A stretch of 48,758 nucleotides of DNA from BJGO01 sp039810885 (GCA_039810885.1 JBDHXV010000017.1:1-48758), one strand, 5' to 3'; shown: positions 9,549 through 18,650, counted from the first letter of the stretch. A program made the numbers and translations. Notes: a model not told the origin generated them from the sequence alone.

Positions 9549-10250
9549 TTAATAATTCTTCTCTAAAAAACGATAGATAACGATACGTCCTTTTTCAGGT
9601 TTCCATTGAAGTGGATCAATGGTTTGACGCCCTACCTGAATAGATTCCTTGTAAACCAGACCGGTCCCTTTTTGATACATCTCCCGTTCAATATGTTTTT
9701 CGATTTGATTTTGATCATTATACTGTTGTACTAGGATACATGAATCTAATTTTATGCTATTCAAGTGTAATGTGGTATCAATAGCTTTATATGTATATTG
9801 CCAGTCTGGGGTATAGTTGTAAGTTGAATCGGGCACTATATAAATATTCCCTCGCCAAGATTTATTTAAAATCACAGGGAAAGTCAACTTCATAAATCGC
9901 AAATTCTCTTCCTGCCGCTCGGCTCTATCGTTAAATAAGCATGCGCTCCACACACGTTTTAGCTGCCATGATTGTGTTTCATCTTTACGAACATACCGAT
10001 TAATTACGAATGAATTATTGCCATACGAATCCGTTAACATCGTATCCACACGTTCCATAAGTTGATAATGAAACGTGTCGCTCGATAAAGTAACATCATA
10101 ATAGTATATCGAGTCCACGGTATAAATTATGTAGTTGCCCGTGCGCAATGGAAAATATTCTTTACCAAAAAGTTTATAATCCAATGTTTCCTTTTTACAG
10201 GAAATAAAGAGTAGGGGTAATAGGGAAACAATTAGGAATATTCTTTTCAT
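9549..10250 (-). CDS. Hypothetical lipoprotein
   Basis: The start is set at 10250 (MKRIFLIVSLLPLLFISCKK), since the longer frame from 10286 would put 12 extra residues before a good lipoprotein signal. The lipobox LFIS|C places the modified cysteine at residue 18, followed by KK. The remaining roughly 215 residues are rich in beta strands and aromatic residues (YFPLRTGNYIIYTVDSIYY) and have no motif I recognise. Small lipoproteins with an opening like FPLRTGNYWIY are common in Bacteroidota. It is the first gene of the leftward run that leads into the subtilase and the OmpA-like protein, so an envelope role is likely but unproven. Confidence 0.75.
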   Translation of the reverse strand: MKRIFLIVSLLPLLFISCKKETLDYKLFGKEYFPLRTGNYIIYTVDSIYYYDVTLSSDTFHYQLMERVDTMLTDSYGNNSFVINRYVRKDETQSWQLKRVWSACLFNDRAERQEENLRFMKLTFPVILNKSWRGNIYIVPDSTYNYTPDWQYTYKAIDTTLHLNSIKLDSCILVQQYNDQNQIEKHIEREMYQKGTGLVYKESIQVGRQTIDPLQWKPEKGRIVIYRFLEKNY

Positions 10251-10402
10251 CACTCGATTTTTTATTGCTATTGTAAAGTTGGTCATTCCGCCTATGTCAA
10301 AAACGTAATTGACCAGATAGTATTCAACAAATACTTTTCTTGTGTTTGTTTATTAGTTCAGCAGAGACAAAACGAAAAGGCTATTCGCTTTTACCGCACC
10401 TA

Positions 10403-11707
10403 TCAGGATTTGTATGCTTTAAGAATTAACCGTAAAGAACTGTTTTTAGTAACGTACCCCCATGCCCAGTTAATGAAGATGATGAGTTTATTTCTAACCG
10501 AGAGTATCAACATTAAGTGTAAAAACATCCAAACAACCCAGGCAGGGTATCCTTTGAATTTTATAAAAGGCAAATCCACTACGGCTTTGTTGCGCCCTAT
10601 CGTAGCCATCGTGCCAAGATCTTTGTATTCATACTCTATTCTTGGTTTATTCTTTATCTTCTTTGTCAAATTATTTGCAAGCAGTTTAGCCTGATTGATA
10701 GCTACATTGGCTAACTGTGGATGTCCCTTGGGGTACTTGGGTGTAATCATATAGGCAATATCCCCTACAGCATAAATATTATCAAGACCATCTACCTGAT
10801 TAAAGCGATTAACTTTAATTCGGTTATTAGCAATCCAGCATGAATCAGCCAAGCCGGCTATTCTATTACCAGTAACACCGGCAGCCCATATCAAGGTTGA
10901 GGTTGGGATAATTTCTCCATTAGACAGTGTTGCGTTTTTTCCGTCATAGTTTTTTACAAATACTTCTGTCTTAATCTGAACTCCCATTTTTTCCAAATAG
11001 TGTTTTGAATGACTTCGCGCCATATCACTCATATTAAGCAAGGTGTATTTGCTTCCTTCTATTAAATAGACGGCAAATTCGGAGAAGTCAATTCCCGGGT
11101 AGTCTTTAGGTAAAACTTCTTTTTTAATTTCTGCAAATGCACCGGCAAGCTCCACGCCTGTAGGGCCTGCACCTACGATGACAAGATTTAACAATTGCTT
11201 TTTATCTTCGGGTGTTGCGCTTAACGCTTTTTCGAATACCATAATAATATGGTTGCGAATGTCGATAGCATCATACGTTGTTTTAAGCGTAAATGCATTT
11301 TCTTCAATAGATTGATTATTAAAAAAATTGGTCTTACAACCGGTCGCTATAACAAGGACATCATAATCAATATTACCAATCGTTGTAACAATTTTATTTT
11401 CTGAAGGAATAATGCGCTGAACTTCTGCTAAACGGATTTGTGTGGATTCATTATTACTGAATATATGCCGAAGGGGAAATGATATACTCGAAGGCTCTAT
11501 CTGAGAGGTAGCAACCTGATAAAATAAGGGCTGAAACTGGTGATGATTTAACCGATCAATGAGTAGCACATCGTAATAACGCTTATCTATATTTCTGACA
11601 AACTGTACTCCGGCAAATCCGCCTCCGATAACGACAACCTTCTTCTTGTCATTGGTAGGGTTATTATGATTCAGTGCCCTTGATTGATTGCTCTCAAAAT
11701 TCTCCAT
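10403..11707 (-). CDS. ndh: Type II NADH:quinone oxidoreductase (NDH-2), FAD-dependent
   Basis: NDH-2 moves electrons from NADH to quinone at the inner face of the membrane without pumping protons. The FAD-binding dinucleotide fold is at residues 23-50 (KVVVIGGGFAGVQFVRNI) and the NADH-binding fold at about 175-205 (LVIVGAGPTGVELAGAFAE). The conserved blocks LIWAAGVTGN and IYAVGDIAYM (second FAD contact) are present, as is AINQAKLLANNL near the quinone site. The hydrophobic C-terminus (PAWVVWMFLHLMLILSV) is the usual membrane anchor. The first 20 residues are an unusual polar extension. It follows the Rrf2 gene by only 13 bases, so the regulator very probably controls it. Confidence 0.92.
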   Translation of the reverse strand: MENFESNQSRALNHNNPTNDKKKVVVIGGGFAGVQFVRNIDKRYYDVLLIDRLNHHQFQPLFYQVATSQIEPSSISFPLRHIFSNNESTQIRLAEVQRIIPSENKIVTTIGNIDYDVLVIATGCKTNFFNNQSIEENAFTLKTTYDAIDIRNHIIMVFEKALSATPEDKKQLLNLVIVGAGPTGVELAGAFAEIKKEVLPKDYPGIDFSEFAVYLIEGSKYTLLNMSDMARSHSKHYLEKMGVQIKTEVFVKNYDGKNATLSNGEIIPTSTLIWAAGVTGNRIAGLADSCWIANNRIKVNRFNQVDGLDNIYAVGDIAYMITPKYPKGHPQLANVAINQAKLLANNLTKKIKNKPRIEYEYKDLGTMATIGRNKAVVDLPFIKFKGYPAWVVWMFLHLMLILSVRNKLIIFINWAWGYVTKNSSLRLILKAYKS

Positions 11708-11720
11708 ACATTATCCTTTT

Positions 11721-12155
11721 TTAACGCAATAGTATAAGTACCTGCTTTTTTTTATTAGCCGAGAAATCTATAAGTGAAGTATTTTCAAGCATCTTTCTTA
11801 TTTCTTCCCGAATAAGAGAATATTGTTTATGTATGGGGCAAGGTTTAGTGTCGGAACACATTTTTAAGCCTAATCCACAATCATATAAAAGCGATTCACC
11901 ATCAATGATTTTAACAATATGCAGCAAGTTAATCTTAGATAACTTTTTCGTTTCAATTCTAAACCCGCCGTTTACTCCTTTAAGAGATACAATTAATTTA
12001 TTCTTGGCTAGTTGTTGAAGCACCTTTGAAGTGAAGGCAAGCGGAGAATCAATATTTGCAGAAATGTCCGTTAGACTGCAATAAGACCCTTCTGCTGAAT
12101 GTAGGGCAAGGTAAATCATTGCCTTGATTCCATATTTACATGCCTTAGAGAACAT
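11721..12155 (-). CDS. Rrf2-family transcriptional regulator
   Basis: A 144-residue winged-helix regulator. The N-terminal domain (MFSKACKYGIKAMIYLA, then SPLAFTSKVLQQLAKNKLI and KGVNGGFRI) is the Rrf2 signature. Three cysteines follow in DCGLGLKMCSDTKPCPIH (around residues 92-108), the region that holds an Fe-S cluster in IscR, NsrR and RsrR, so a redox- or NO-sensing role is plausible. It is the promoter-proximal gene of a two-gene operon with ndh, and a near-perfect palindrome lies in its promoter region. This suggests autoregulation and control of NDH-2. The signal sensed cannot be read from sequence. Confidence 0.9.
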   Translation of the reverse strand: MFSKACKYGIKAMIYLALHSAEGSYCSLTDISANIDSPLAFTSKVLQQLAKNKLIVSLKGVNGGFRIETKKLSKINLLHIVKIIDGESLLYDCGLGLKMCSDTKPCPIHKQYSLIREEIRKMLENTSLIDFSANKKKQVLILLR

Positions 12156-12198
12156 AAACGTAGAAGTTATTGCTAGAATAAAGGTACGTATATTTTAT

Positions 12199-12222
12199 AA
12201 ATCGGATGTTTTTATCCAATTT
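12199..12222. promoter_or_regulatory. Palindrome, candidate Rrf2 operator
   Basis: AAATCGGAT (12199-12207), a 6-base spacer, then ATCCAATTT (12214-12222): two 9-base arms with 8 of 9 positions symmetric. It lies 44-67 bases before the start codon of the Rrf2 regulator and is the only strong dyad in that gap. Binding of the regulator is inferred. Confidence 0.5.
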
Positions 12223-12254
12223 AAGTGTAATAGATTTGATTATATCATTTCCTG

Positions 12255-12914
12255 TTAATTCGAGAATGAGTTGGTGATTGAATCTTGTGTTTCGTGATGG
12301 TAGATATAGCTCGGTATGGTTGTTTTTATAATTTTAGCTTTAGCTTCTTGAACACGATCAAAAAAGTTTGCATCGCTGCCCAGAGGAATATTTTTAAAAA
12401 GTCCTACTTTTTTTAGCAGCCCTGATTGGATAAAAAATGTTCCACCGATAACACATTCTGTAAGTGGAATTCTCTTCTGCGGGTTAAACCTATCGGGAAC
12501 ATCCTGCTTGCCGATGATCCTTACACCCCCATGCAGGAACTCGGCGAGCGGATGGTCTTCAAGTATGCTTCTTCTGCTCGATAGATGATTGGGTTCATAC
12601 TCATCATCTGAATCTAAAAAAGTAATATACTTGCCTGTTGTAAAACTTAAAGCCAAATTCACCGAATCAACGGTGCCACAATGATGTTTTTTAATGAATC
12701 GAATTTGAGGCTTATCCGCGATCAATAATTGAATCGCTTGTTCCGTATTATCCGTGCTTCCATCATCAATAATTATGGCCTCCCAGGAAGTTTCAATTTG
12801 TATTAATAATGACTTTAAAGCGCGCAATAACAAGGCGGATCTATTGTATGTCGTAATAATTATTGAAAAGAATGGAGCATTTTCAGATATTGAATGTAAA
12901 TTTCTTTTTGTCAT
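12255..12914 (-). CDS. Family 2 glycosyltransferase
   Basis: A cytoplasmic or membrane-associated GT-A enzyme of 219 residues. It shows the start of the nucleotide-sugar fold (FFSIIITTYNRSALLLRAL), the DDGSTDNTE block and the DxD-like metal site in ITFLDSDDEYEPNH. The C-terminal part (GGTFFIQSGLLKKVGLF, then GSDANFFDRVQ) is typical of the acceptor side. No membrane helix is seen. It is short for the family but complete in its core. It is not next to other polysaccharide genes, and its sugar donor and acceptor are unknown. About 100 bases separate it from the Rrf2 gene downstream, so it is probably a separate unit. Confidence 0.88.
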   Translation of the reverse strand: MTKRNLHSISENAPFFSIIITTYNRSALLLRALKSLLIQIETSWEAIIIDDGSTDNTEQAIQLLIADKPQIRFIKKHHCGTVDSVNLALSFTTGKYITFLDSDDEYEPNHLSSRRSILEDHPLAEFLHGGVRIIGKQDVPDRFNPQKRIPLTECVIGGTFFIQSGLLKKVGLFKNIPLGSDANFFDRVQEAKAKIIKTTIPSYIYHHETQDSITNSFSN

Positions 12915-13025
12915 TTAATTAAAATAATAAGTAACAAACTACCGCTAAAGTTACATCACCAATATATATTATAGGTTGAGTTAATCTAAAAACTATTCCT
13001 ACATATCTACTTAGGCTTAAATAAT

Positions 13026-13033
13026 TAAATTTG
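13026..13033 (+). promoter_or_regulatory. -7 promoter box before the short-chain dehydrogenase
   Basis: TAAATTTG fits TAnnTTTG exactly and lies 30 bases before the TTG start at 13064. No good TTG -33 element is seen at the usual distance. Confidence 0.45.
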
Positions 13034-13063
13034 CAGGTGTTCATCTCATACTAAATTAACGAT

Positions 13064-13753
13064 TTGAAAAAGGTTGCTATAGTCACCGGAGCATCGGGAA
13101 ATTTGGGCAAAGCCATAGTAAGCCGCTTTTTAAGCGATGATTATCAGGTTTTTGGCATTGTACACAAGAAATCACATCAAGCTGATTCCTTAGGTAACGA
13201 TTATCACGAAATAGAACTCGATTTAAGGAATGAAGATTTATGTCAATTACATATCCAAGAAATAAAAAAAGCCACTGGAAGTATTGATGTTGCTGTTCTA
13301 ACAGCAGGCGGTTTTACACTAAATGATATCACTCATACCCGAACTTCTGATATTTACGCTCAGTATCAATTAAATTTTGAAACCGCATACAACATTGCAC
13401 GACCTGTGTTTACCTACATGTTGCAACAAAATAACGGACACCTATTCTTCATAGGCTCTAGAGCCGGGTACGATATCTCGGCAGCAAAAGGACTTACTGC
13501 TTATGCCCTGTCTAAATCTCTGCTCTTTCGCTTAGCTGAATTGATGAATATTGAAGCACGAGGAAAGAATGTTGTGGCATCGGTTGTAGTTCCCAGCATA
13601 ATCGATACGCCGCAAAACAGAAAAGAAATGCCTAATACCAATTTCTCATCATGGGTATTGCCGGAGCATATTGCTAAAGTCATTTCTTTTTATTCATCCG
13701 AAAATGCTGCTGCTATTCGCGAACCGGTTATCAAGATTTACAACCACTCTTAA
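13064..13753 (+). CDS. Short-chain dehydrogenase/reductase (SDR)
   Basis: A 229-residue NAD(P)-dependent oxidoreductase of the classical SDR fold. The cofactor motif TGASGNLGKAI is at residues 8-18, the NAG-like strand appears as LTAGG, the catalytic serine is in FFIGSRAGY, and the YxxxK pair is in TAYALSKSLLFRLAE. The start is TTG at 13064, supported by the residues KKVAIVTGASG directly after it. The next gene (SMUG2-like) begins 24 bases after the stop, so the two are probably co-transcribed. The substrate is unknown. Confidence 0.87.
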   Translation: MKKVAIVTGASGNLGKAIVSRFLSDDYQVFGIVHKKSHQADSLGNDYHEIELDLRNEDLCQLHIQEIKKATGSIDVAVLTAGGFTLNDITHTRTSDIYAQYQLNFETAYNIARPVFTYMLQQNNGHLFFIGSRAGYDISAAKGLTAYALSKSLLFRLAELMNIEARGKNVVASVVVPSIIDTPQNRKEMPNTNFSSWVLPEHIAKVISFYSSENAAAIREPVIKIYNHS

Positions 13754-13777
13754 CATTAGACAAGAACTTGTTTTGCT

Positions 13778-14473
13778 ATGTCAAAACATTTTGCAGATAA
13801 GGTTATAGATTTTAATAACCACCTTGAATATCATGGTGCATTACCTAAAGGATACCAGGTATTGAACCCTTTTTTGAACAATCCTGAAACGACAGAGGTG
13901 ATGAAACTGTTTTATCGTAAATTTTATAGCGACCATCAAAAGCGCCGCTTTATCATAGGTATTAATCCCGGAAGACATGGTGCAGGCGTTACTGGTGTCC
14001 CCTTCACCGACACGAAACGCCTTGAAACAATTTGTGGAATTAAAATGCATACCGCATATACACACGAAGTATCCTCGGTATTTGTGTATGATATGATTGA
14101 AAACTATGGCGGTACAAATAAATTTTTTAAAGAGTTTTACATCAACTCGCCTTTCCCCTTAGCTCTTGTTCGTCAAACGAGAGGTGGGAAATGGCTAAAT
14201 GCTAACTATTATGACGATCCGGTTCTTTTCAAAATGACCAAAGACTTTATGATTGATACTCTTTACAAGCATATTGAGTTAGGATTAGATGTGTCAGAGG
14301 TATTTATTCTCGGTAAGAAAAATGCTTCTTTTATCCGCAAACTTAATGATGAAGCTAAGCTGTTTAAAAAACTAACGGTGTTAGAACATCCACGATATAT
14401 ACAACAATATAAATCAAAGGAGAAACAACATTATATTGAACAGTATTTATTGGCTTTTGAAAACAAATATTAA
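13778..14473 (+). CDS. SMUG2-like uracil-DNA glycosylase family protein (DUF4918)
   Basis: The 231-residue protein has the uracil-DNA glycosylase superfamily motif 1 as IIGINPGRHGAGVTGVPFTD (about residues 58-77), which parallels the NPGPxGMxQTGVPF motif of SMUG1. Motif 2, normally HPSPR, is reduced to LEHPRYIQQ near residue 204. This combination fits the SMUG2 / DUF4918 group, known mainly from Bacteroidota and reported to remove uracil and hydroxymethyluracil from DNA. The protein is cytoplasmic, with no signal peptide. It sits between an SDR and a DUF488 gene on the same strand. The family call is good; the exact damage specificity is an inference. Confidence 0.8.
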   Translation: MSKHFADKVIDFNNHLEYHGALPKGYQVLNPFLNNPETTEVMKLFYRKFYSDHQKRRFIIGINPGRHGAGVTGVPFTDTKRLETICGIKMHTAYTHEVSSVFVYDMIENYGGTNKFFKEFYINSPFPLALVRQTRGGKWLNANYYDDPVLFKMTKDFMIDTLYKHIELGLDVSEVFILGKKNASFIRKLNDEAKLFKKLTVLEHPRYIQQYKSKEKQHYIEQYLLAFENKY

Positions 14474-14541
14474 GCTAAGTTCAAACTAAATGTTAAAACA
14501 ATTTGTAAAGACTGTTGAATACTACTTAAACAAAATCAGAT

Positions 14542-14889
14542 ATGAAAATAAAAATCAAGCGAATCTATGAAGATCCCGATAGCAATGACGGATATCGTAT
14601 GCTGGTTGACCGTGTATGGCCTCGCGGAATCTCTAAAGATGCCGCAGCACTAAATGAATGGAATAAAGAAATAGCACCGTCCACAGAATTACGAAAGTGG
14701 TACGGTCACAAAGCGGAGCGTTTTGCCGAGTTTACTAAGCGATACAAAGCTGAGTTAAAGCCAAAAACAGATGAACTAAAACGAATTAAGACGATTTCAA
14801 AAAAACAAAATCTCACGCTCTTATATGGGGCAAAAGACCCGCAAAACCAAGCAGCTGTGCTGCTTGAAGTCCTGATTCAAATAACGTAA
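14542..14889 (+). CDS. DUF488 family protein
   Basis: A 115-residue protein with the hallmark opening KIKIKRIYEDPDSNDGYRML, followed by VDRVWPRGISK, LNEWNKEIAPSTELRKWYGH and the closing LTLLYGAKDPQNQAAVL. These blocks define DUF488 (YeaO-like), whose biochemical role is not settled. It is cytoplasmic and of normal length. It lies 68 bases after the glycosylase gene and may belong to the same transcript. Family membership is sure; function is not. Confidence 0.9.
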   Translation: MKIKIKRIYEDPDSNDGYRMLVDRVWPRGISKDAAALNEWNKEIAPSTELRKWYGHKAERFAEFTKRYKAELKPKTDELKRIKTISKKQNLTLLYGAKDPQNQAAVLLEVLIQIT

Positions 14890-15016
14890 CACCTCATCTA
14901 TCTTAAATTTCATTTTGTAATTTAACCAGTCGGCAAATCAAGTTTTATAGAAAATAACAATCTTTCATTTACAAATAAAATTCAGACCTCATACAACATC
15001 TAAAGCAACTTATTTT

Positions 15017-17791
15017 ATGAGTTACCCCAAAGCAAAATCCAAAAAGGAGCTATCGATAAATGGAAAGACCTATCAATACAGTTCATTAAAGGGCCTTTCG
15101 GAGAATATTGATCATCTTCCTTTCAGCATTAGAATTCTATTAGAAAATATTCTTAGAAATTTTGATGGTTTCAGTATCACTGATGAGCACGTTCTAACAT
15201 TGCTCGAATGGACCCCTCAGCCGCCGGATCGGGATATTCCTTTTAAACCGGCACGCATTCTTATGCAAGACTTTACAGGGGTACCGGCTGTTGTGGATAT
15301 GGCTTCGTTACGTGCAGAGTTTGTGCGTCATGGCAAAGACGGGCAAAAGATAAATCCCGCCATACCTGTTGACTTAGTCATCGACCACTCCGTTCAGGTA
15401 GATTATTACGGCACGGATTATTCTTACGATAGAAATGTAGAGCTCGAATTTGAGCGCAATCAGGAACGTTACGAGCTTTTAAAGTGGGCTCAGAAAGGAC
15501 TTAAAAATTTTACGGTTGTACCACCCGGAATGGGAATTTGTCATCAGGTCAACCTAGAATATTTGTCGAAAGGTGTTATAGCGAGAGATGGGTGGCTTTT
15601 TCCTGACACCTTAGTGGGTACGGATTCACATACACCAATGGTGAATGGCATTGGCGTTATTGCGTGGGGTGTGGGAGGTATAGAAGCAGAGGCAGCTATG
15701 TTAGGACAACCTATATTTTTTACCTGTCCGGAAGTGGTAGGATTAAAGCTAAGCGGCAAAATTCCAGAACAATGCACAGCAACCGATTTGGTGCTTTCCA
15801 TCACACGCCTGCTTCGAGACAAAGGTGTGGTAGGCAAGTTTGTTGAAGTATTCGGCGATGGATTGGATAACCTTACCGTTACCGACAGGGCAACAATTGG
15901 AAACATGTCGCCTGAGTTTGGATGTACGGTGACATACTTTCCGATTGATGAACGCACTTTAGAATATATGCGCACAACGAATCGCAGCGCAGAACAAATT
16001 AAAATTGTTGAAACTTATTGTAAAGAAAATTTACTATGGAGAACAGGTAAGGAGGTTATTCGTTACTCGTCAGTTGTCGAGTTAGACCTGGCAACACTTG
16101 AGCCAACCATATCCGGGCCCAAGCGACCACAAGACAAGATTTTCGTTAAAGACTTGGCAAAGAAATTTACAGAAATACTAAAGAGCGAACATAATCGGGA
16201 CTATCAACCACACACGCATCGCAAAGAACATATTTGGTTAGCTGAAGGCGGCTCCGGAACGGAGTTCACTATGGGCAAAATGCCTTTGCAGGGCGAAGTG
16301 CGGTCTGAAGTGATTGCAGACGACATACATCACTCGGTGCGTGTTAAACAAAAAAACAAAGAATTTGTTGTCAGTGATGGAAGTATTGTTATTGCTGCTA
16401 TTACCAGTTGTACCAATACGTCTAATCCTGCTGTAATGATTGGTGCCGGGCTGCTTGCAAGAAACGCTGTAGAGAAAGGGCTTCGTACTAAGTCTTGGGT
16501 AAAAACATCTCTTGCTCCGGGTTCTAAAGTAGTAACCAAATATCTTGAGCGCTCCGGCCTATCGGTTGATTTAGCTGCTTTACGCTTTCATACCGTTGGC
16601 TATGGATGCACTTCCTGCATAGGCAATTCCGGTCCGCTTCCTCCGGCAATAGCAACTGCGGTAGATAAAGGAGAATTGGTTGTCGCTTCCGTACTCTCGG
16701 GCAATCGAAACTTCGAGGCACGTGTACATCCACAAGTGAAAATGAATTTCTTAATGTCTCCAATGCTGGTTGTAGCTTATGCCTTAGCGGGTCGTGTCGA
16801 TATCGATTTAATTCATGATCCGATAGATTTTGACCCAAATGGCGAGCCTGTTTATCTATCTGATATATGGCCTACACGCGAGGAGATTCAACAAACGATT
16901 AATGAGTGTATGAAGCAGGATGATTTTAAAGAAGTCTATGATGTCATTTTCGATGGTTCAACAGATTGGCAGGAATTAAAGGTAAACCTCGATCAAAATT
17001 TTGAATGGAATAATACTTCTACCTATATTAAAGAAGCTCCTTTCTTTGAAAACCTTTCTACTCTACCCTCTCCGGTCATCGACATTAAAGGAGCACGCGT
17101 TCTTCTCTACTTAGGTGATTCCGTTACTACGGATCATATTTCTCCGGCCGGCTCTTTTAAAGAAGACTCTGCTGCGGGTGTTTATTTAAAGCAAAATGGT
17201 ATTGAGAAGAAAGACTTTAATTCATACGGCTCACGCCGAGGCAATCACGAGGTGATGATGCGCGGCACCTTTGCCAATGTACGTATCAAAAATAAAATTG
17301 CAGATAAGGAAGGAGGCTATAGTCGTTACTTCCCAACGAATGAGGTTAAATCGGTTTATGATACGGCAATGCAGTATATAAAAGATACAACTCCACTTAT
17401 TGTATTGGCTGGTAAAGAGTACGGTTCCGGCTCCAGTCGCGACTGGGCAGCCAAAGGCACGTTCCTCCTTGGTATTAAGGCTGTAATTGCTGAAAGTTTT
17501 GAGCGAATACATCGCAGCAATCTTGTAGGTATGGGTGTTGCACCGTTAGTTTTTACAAATGGCGAAACGGCTGCTTCCTTAGGGTTAGACGGAACAGAAA
17601 CTTTCGATATTCAAGGATTAGCAGATGATCTTATCCCGCACAAAATATTAAATGTTACAGCTACACACCCGGCAGGCAAAAAGATAAGTTTCAAAGTCGA
17701 AGCCAGACTAGATTCAGCAATAGAAATCGAATACTACAGGAACCAAGGCATATTACAATATGTTCTTCGTGAATATCTAAAAAACAATTAA
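15017..17791 (+). CDS. acnA: Aconitate hydratase, AcnA/IRP1 type
   Basis: This TCA-cycle enzyme isomerises citrate to isocitrate through cis-aconitate, using a 4Fe-4S cluster in the cytoplasm. It has 924 residues, slightly longer than E. coli AcnA. The cluster ligands are Cys465 (CTNTSNP) and Cys531 and Cys534 (GYGCTSCIGNSG), with the same spacing of 66 and 3 as in E. coli AcnA. Other landmarks are QDFTGVPAVVDMASLR, GTDSHTPMVNGIGV and, in the swivel domain, GDSVTTDHISPAGSF and GKEYGSGSSRDWAAKG. A ferredoxin-reductase-like gene follows after 37 bases, so the two are probably co-transcribed. Confidence 0.96.
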   Translation: MSYPKAKSKKELSINGKTYQYSSLKGLSENIDHLPFSIRILLENILRNFDGFSITDEHVLTLLEWTPQPPDRDIPFKPARILMQDFTGVPAVVDMASLRAEFVRHGKDGQKINPAIPVDLVIDHSVQVDYYGTDYSYDRNVELEFERNQERYELLKWAQKGLKNFTVVPPGMGICHQVNLEYLSKGVIARDGWLFPDTLVGTDSHTPMVNGIGVIAWGVGGIEAEAAMLGQPIFFTCPEVVGLKLSGKIPEQCTATDLVLSITRLLRDKGVVGKFVEVFGDGLDNLTVTDRATIGNMSPEFGCTVTYFPIDERTLEYMRTTNRSAEQIKIVETYCKENLLWRTGKEVIRYSSVVELDLATLEPTISGPKRPQDKIFVKDLAKKFTEILKSEHNRDYQPHTHRKEHIWLAEGGSGTEFTMGKMPLQGEVRSEVIADDIHHSVRVKQKNKEFVVSDGSIVIAAITSCTNTSNPAVMIGAGLLARNAVEKGLRTKSWVKTSLAPGSKVVTKYLERSGLSVDLAALRFHTVGYGCTSCIGNSGPLPPAIATAVDKGELVVASVLSGNRNFEARVHPQVKMNFLMSPMLVVAYALAGRVDIDLIHDPIDFDPNGEPVYLSDIWPTREEIQQTINECMKQDDFKEVYDVIFDGSTDWQELKVNLDQNFEWNNTSTYIKEAPFFENLSTLPSPVIDIKGARVLLYLGDSVTTDHISPAGSFKEDSAAGVYLKQNGIEKKDFNSYGSRRGNHEVMMRGTFANVRIKNKIADKEGGYSRYFPTNEVKSVYDTAMQYIKDTTPLIVLAGKEYGSGSSRDWAAKGTFLLGIKAVIAESFERIHRSNLVGMGVAPLVFTNGETAASLGLDGTETFDIQGLADDLIPHKILNVTATHPAGKKISFKVEARLDSAIEIEYYRNQGILQYVLREYLKNN

Positions 17792-17828
17792 CTCAAAATT
17801 ATCTCTCAAATCATTAATAATAATTGTT

Positions 17829-18494
17829 ATGTCACAAATCGTAAAAATCAAGTCCATTGAGCATCTGACTCACGATGTGTTAAAAATTGTTCTCGACAAA
17901 CCGAAGGAACTTGTTTACCATCCGGGGCAAGCCGTAGATGTATCTATCAATAAAGGTAAATGGACCACAGAGCTTCGTCCATTTACTTTCACATCATTAC
18001 CGGAAGATAATTTTATCGAATTTAATATTAAAACTTACCCTTCTCATAAAGGAGTAACCAATGAACTTTTATCACTCCACCCGGGAGATGAGTTGATTAT
18101 AGGCGATGTGTTTGGTGAAATTTCCTATAAAGGCGAAGGCATCTTTATAGCAGGCGGCGCGGGTGTTACACCGTTTATTGCCATCTTAAAATACTTAGAG
18201 AAGAAACATCTCATAGGTAACAGTAAACTCATTTTTGCAAACAAAACAAGAGGTGATATCATTCTGGAAAATCACTTTACCAAGCTTCTGGGAAAGAACT
18301 TTGTAAATGTGCTTTCTGATGAAAAAGTAGAAGGCTTTGAGCATGGGTATATCACTGCAGATATTATCAAAAAACACATGAACAATCATAAATATTTCTA
18401 CTTATGCGGGCCACCGCCGATGATGGAAGCCATAGAAAAACAATTACAGTCTTTAGGTATTGATAAAAGTGCAATTATCAGAGAAGGGTTTTAA
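17829..18494 (+). CDS. FAD/NAD-binding oxidoreductase, ferredoxin-NADP reductase superfamily
   Basis: A 221-residue flavoprotein with no iron-sulfur domain. The FAD-binding barrel contains YHPGQAVDVSI and RPFTFTSLPEDN (the RxFT/S flavin motif). The NAD-binding half has IFIAGGAGVTPFIAILK and ends in FYLCGPPPMMEAIEKQL, both diagnostic of the superfamily. Flavodoxin or ferredoxin reductases of this size occur as single-domain enzymes. It is directly downstream of acnA, so electron delivery linked to Fe-S enzymes is possible but not shown. The partner and direction of electron flow are unknown. Confidence 0.87.
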   Translation: MSQIVKIKSIEHLTHDVLKIVLDKPKELVYHPGQAVDVSINKGKWTTELRPFTFTSLPEDNFIEFNIKTYPSHKGVTNELLSLHPGDELIIGDVFGEISYKGEGIFIAGGAGVTPFIAILKYLEKKHLIGNSKLIFANKTRGDIILENHFTKLLGKNFVNVLSDEKVEGFEHGYITADIIKKHMNNHKYFYLCGPPPMMEAIEKQLQSLGIDKSAIIREGF

Positions 18495-18562
18495 AATATT
18501 ATATAATAATTCATTATTGTAAAAAGCCTATATACTTTGAAAAGCTACACGGGCTTTTAAAA

Positions 18563-18577
18563 AAAGGATAATCCTTT
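18563..18577. repeat. Short perfect palindrome AAAGGAT-A-ATCCTTT
   Basis: Two 7-base arms around a single A in the 156-base gap before the M60 peptidase gene. The loop is too small for a terminator, so a protein-binding site is the more natural reading. A weaker stem just upstream (AAAAGCC near 18525 with GGCTTTT at 18552-18558) may end the acnA transcript. Confidence 0.35.
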
Positions 18578-18650
18578 GCTTCTATGTGGATTTTCGAAAA
18601 AGAGGTTTATGTTTTTAACTACCTTTAGCTTTCCATTTTAAAAAATAGAA

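Noticed and set aside
15544..15975. Minus-strand frame of 143 codons inside acnA
   Set aside because: It is opposite highly conserved aconitase sequence; a shadow frame.
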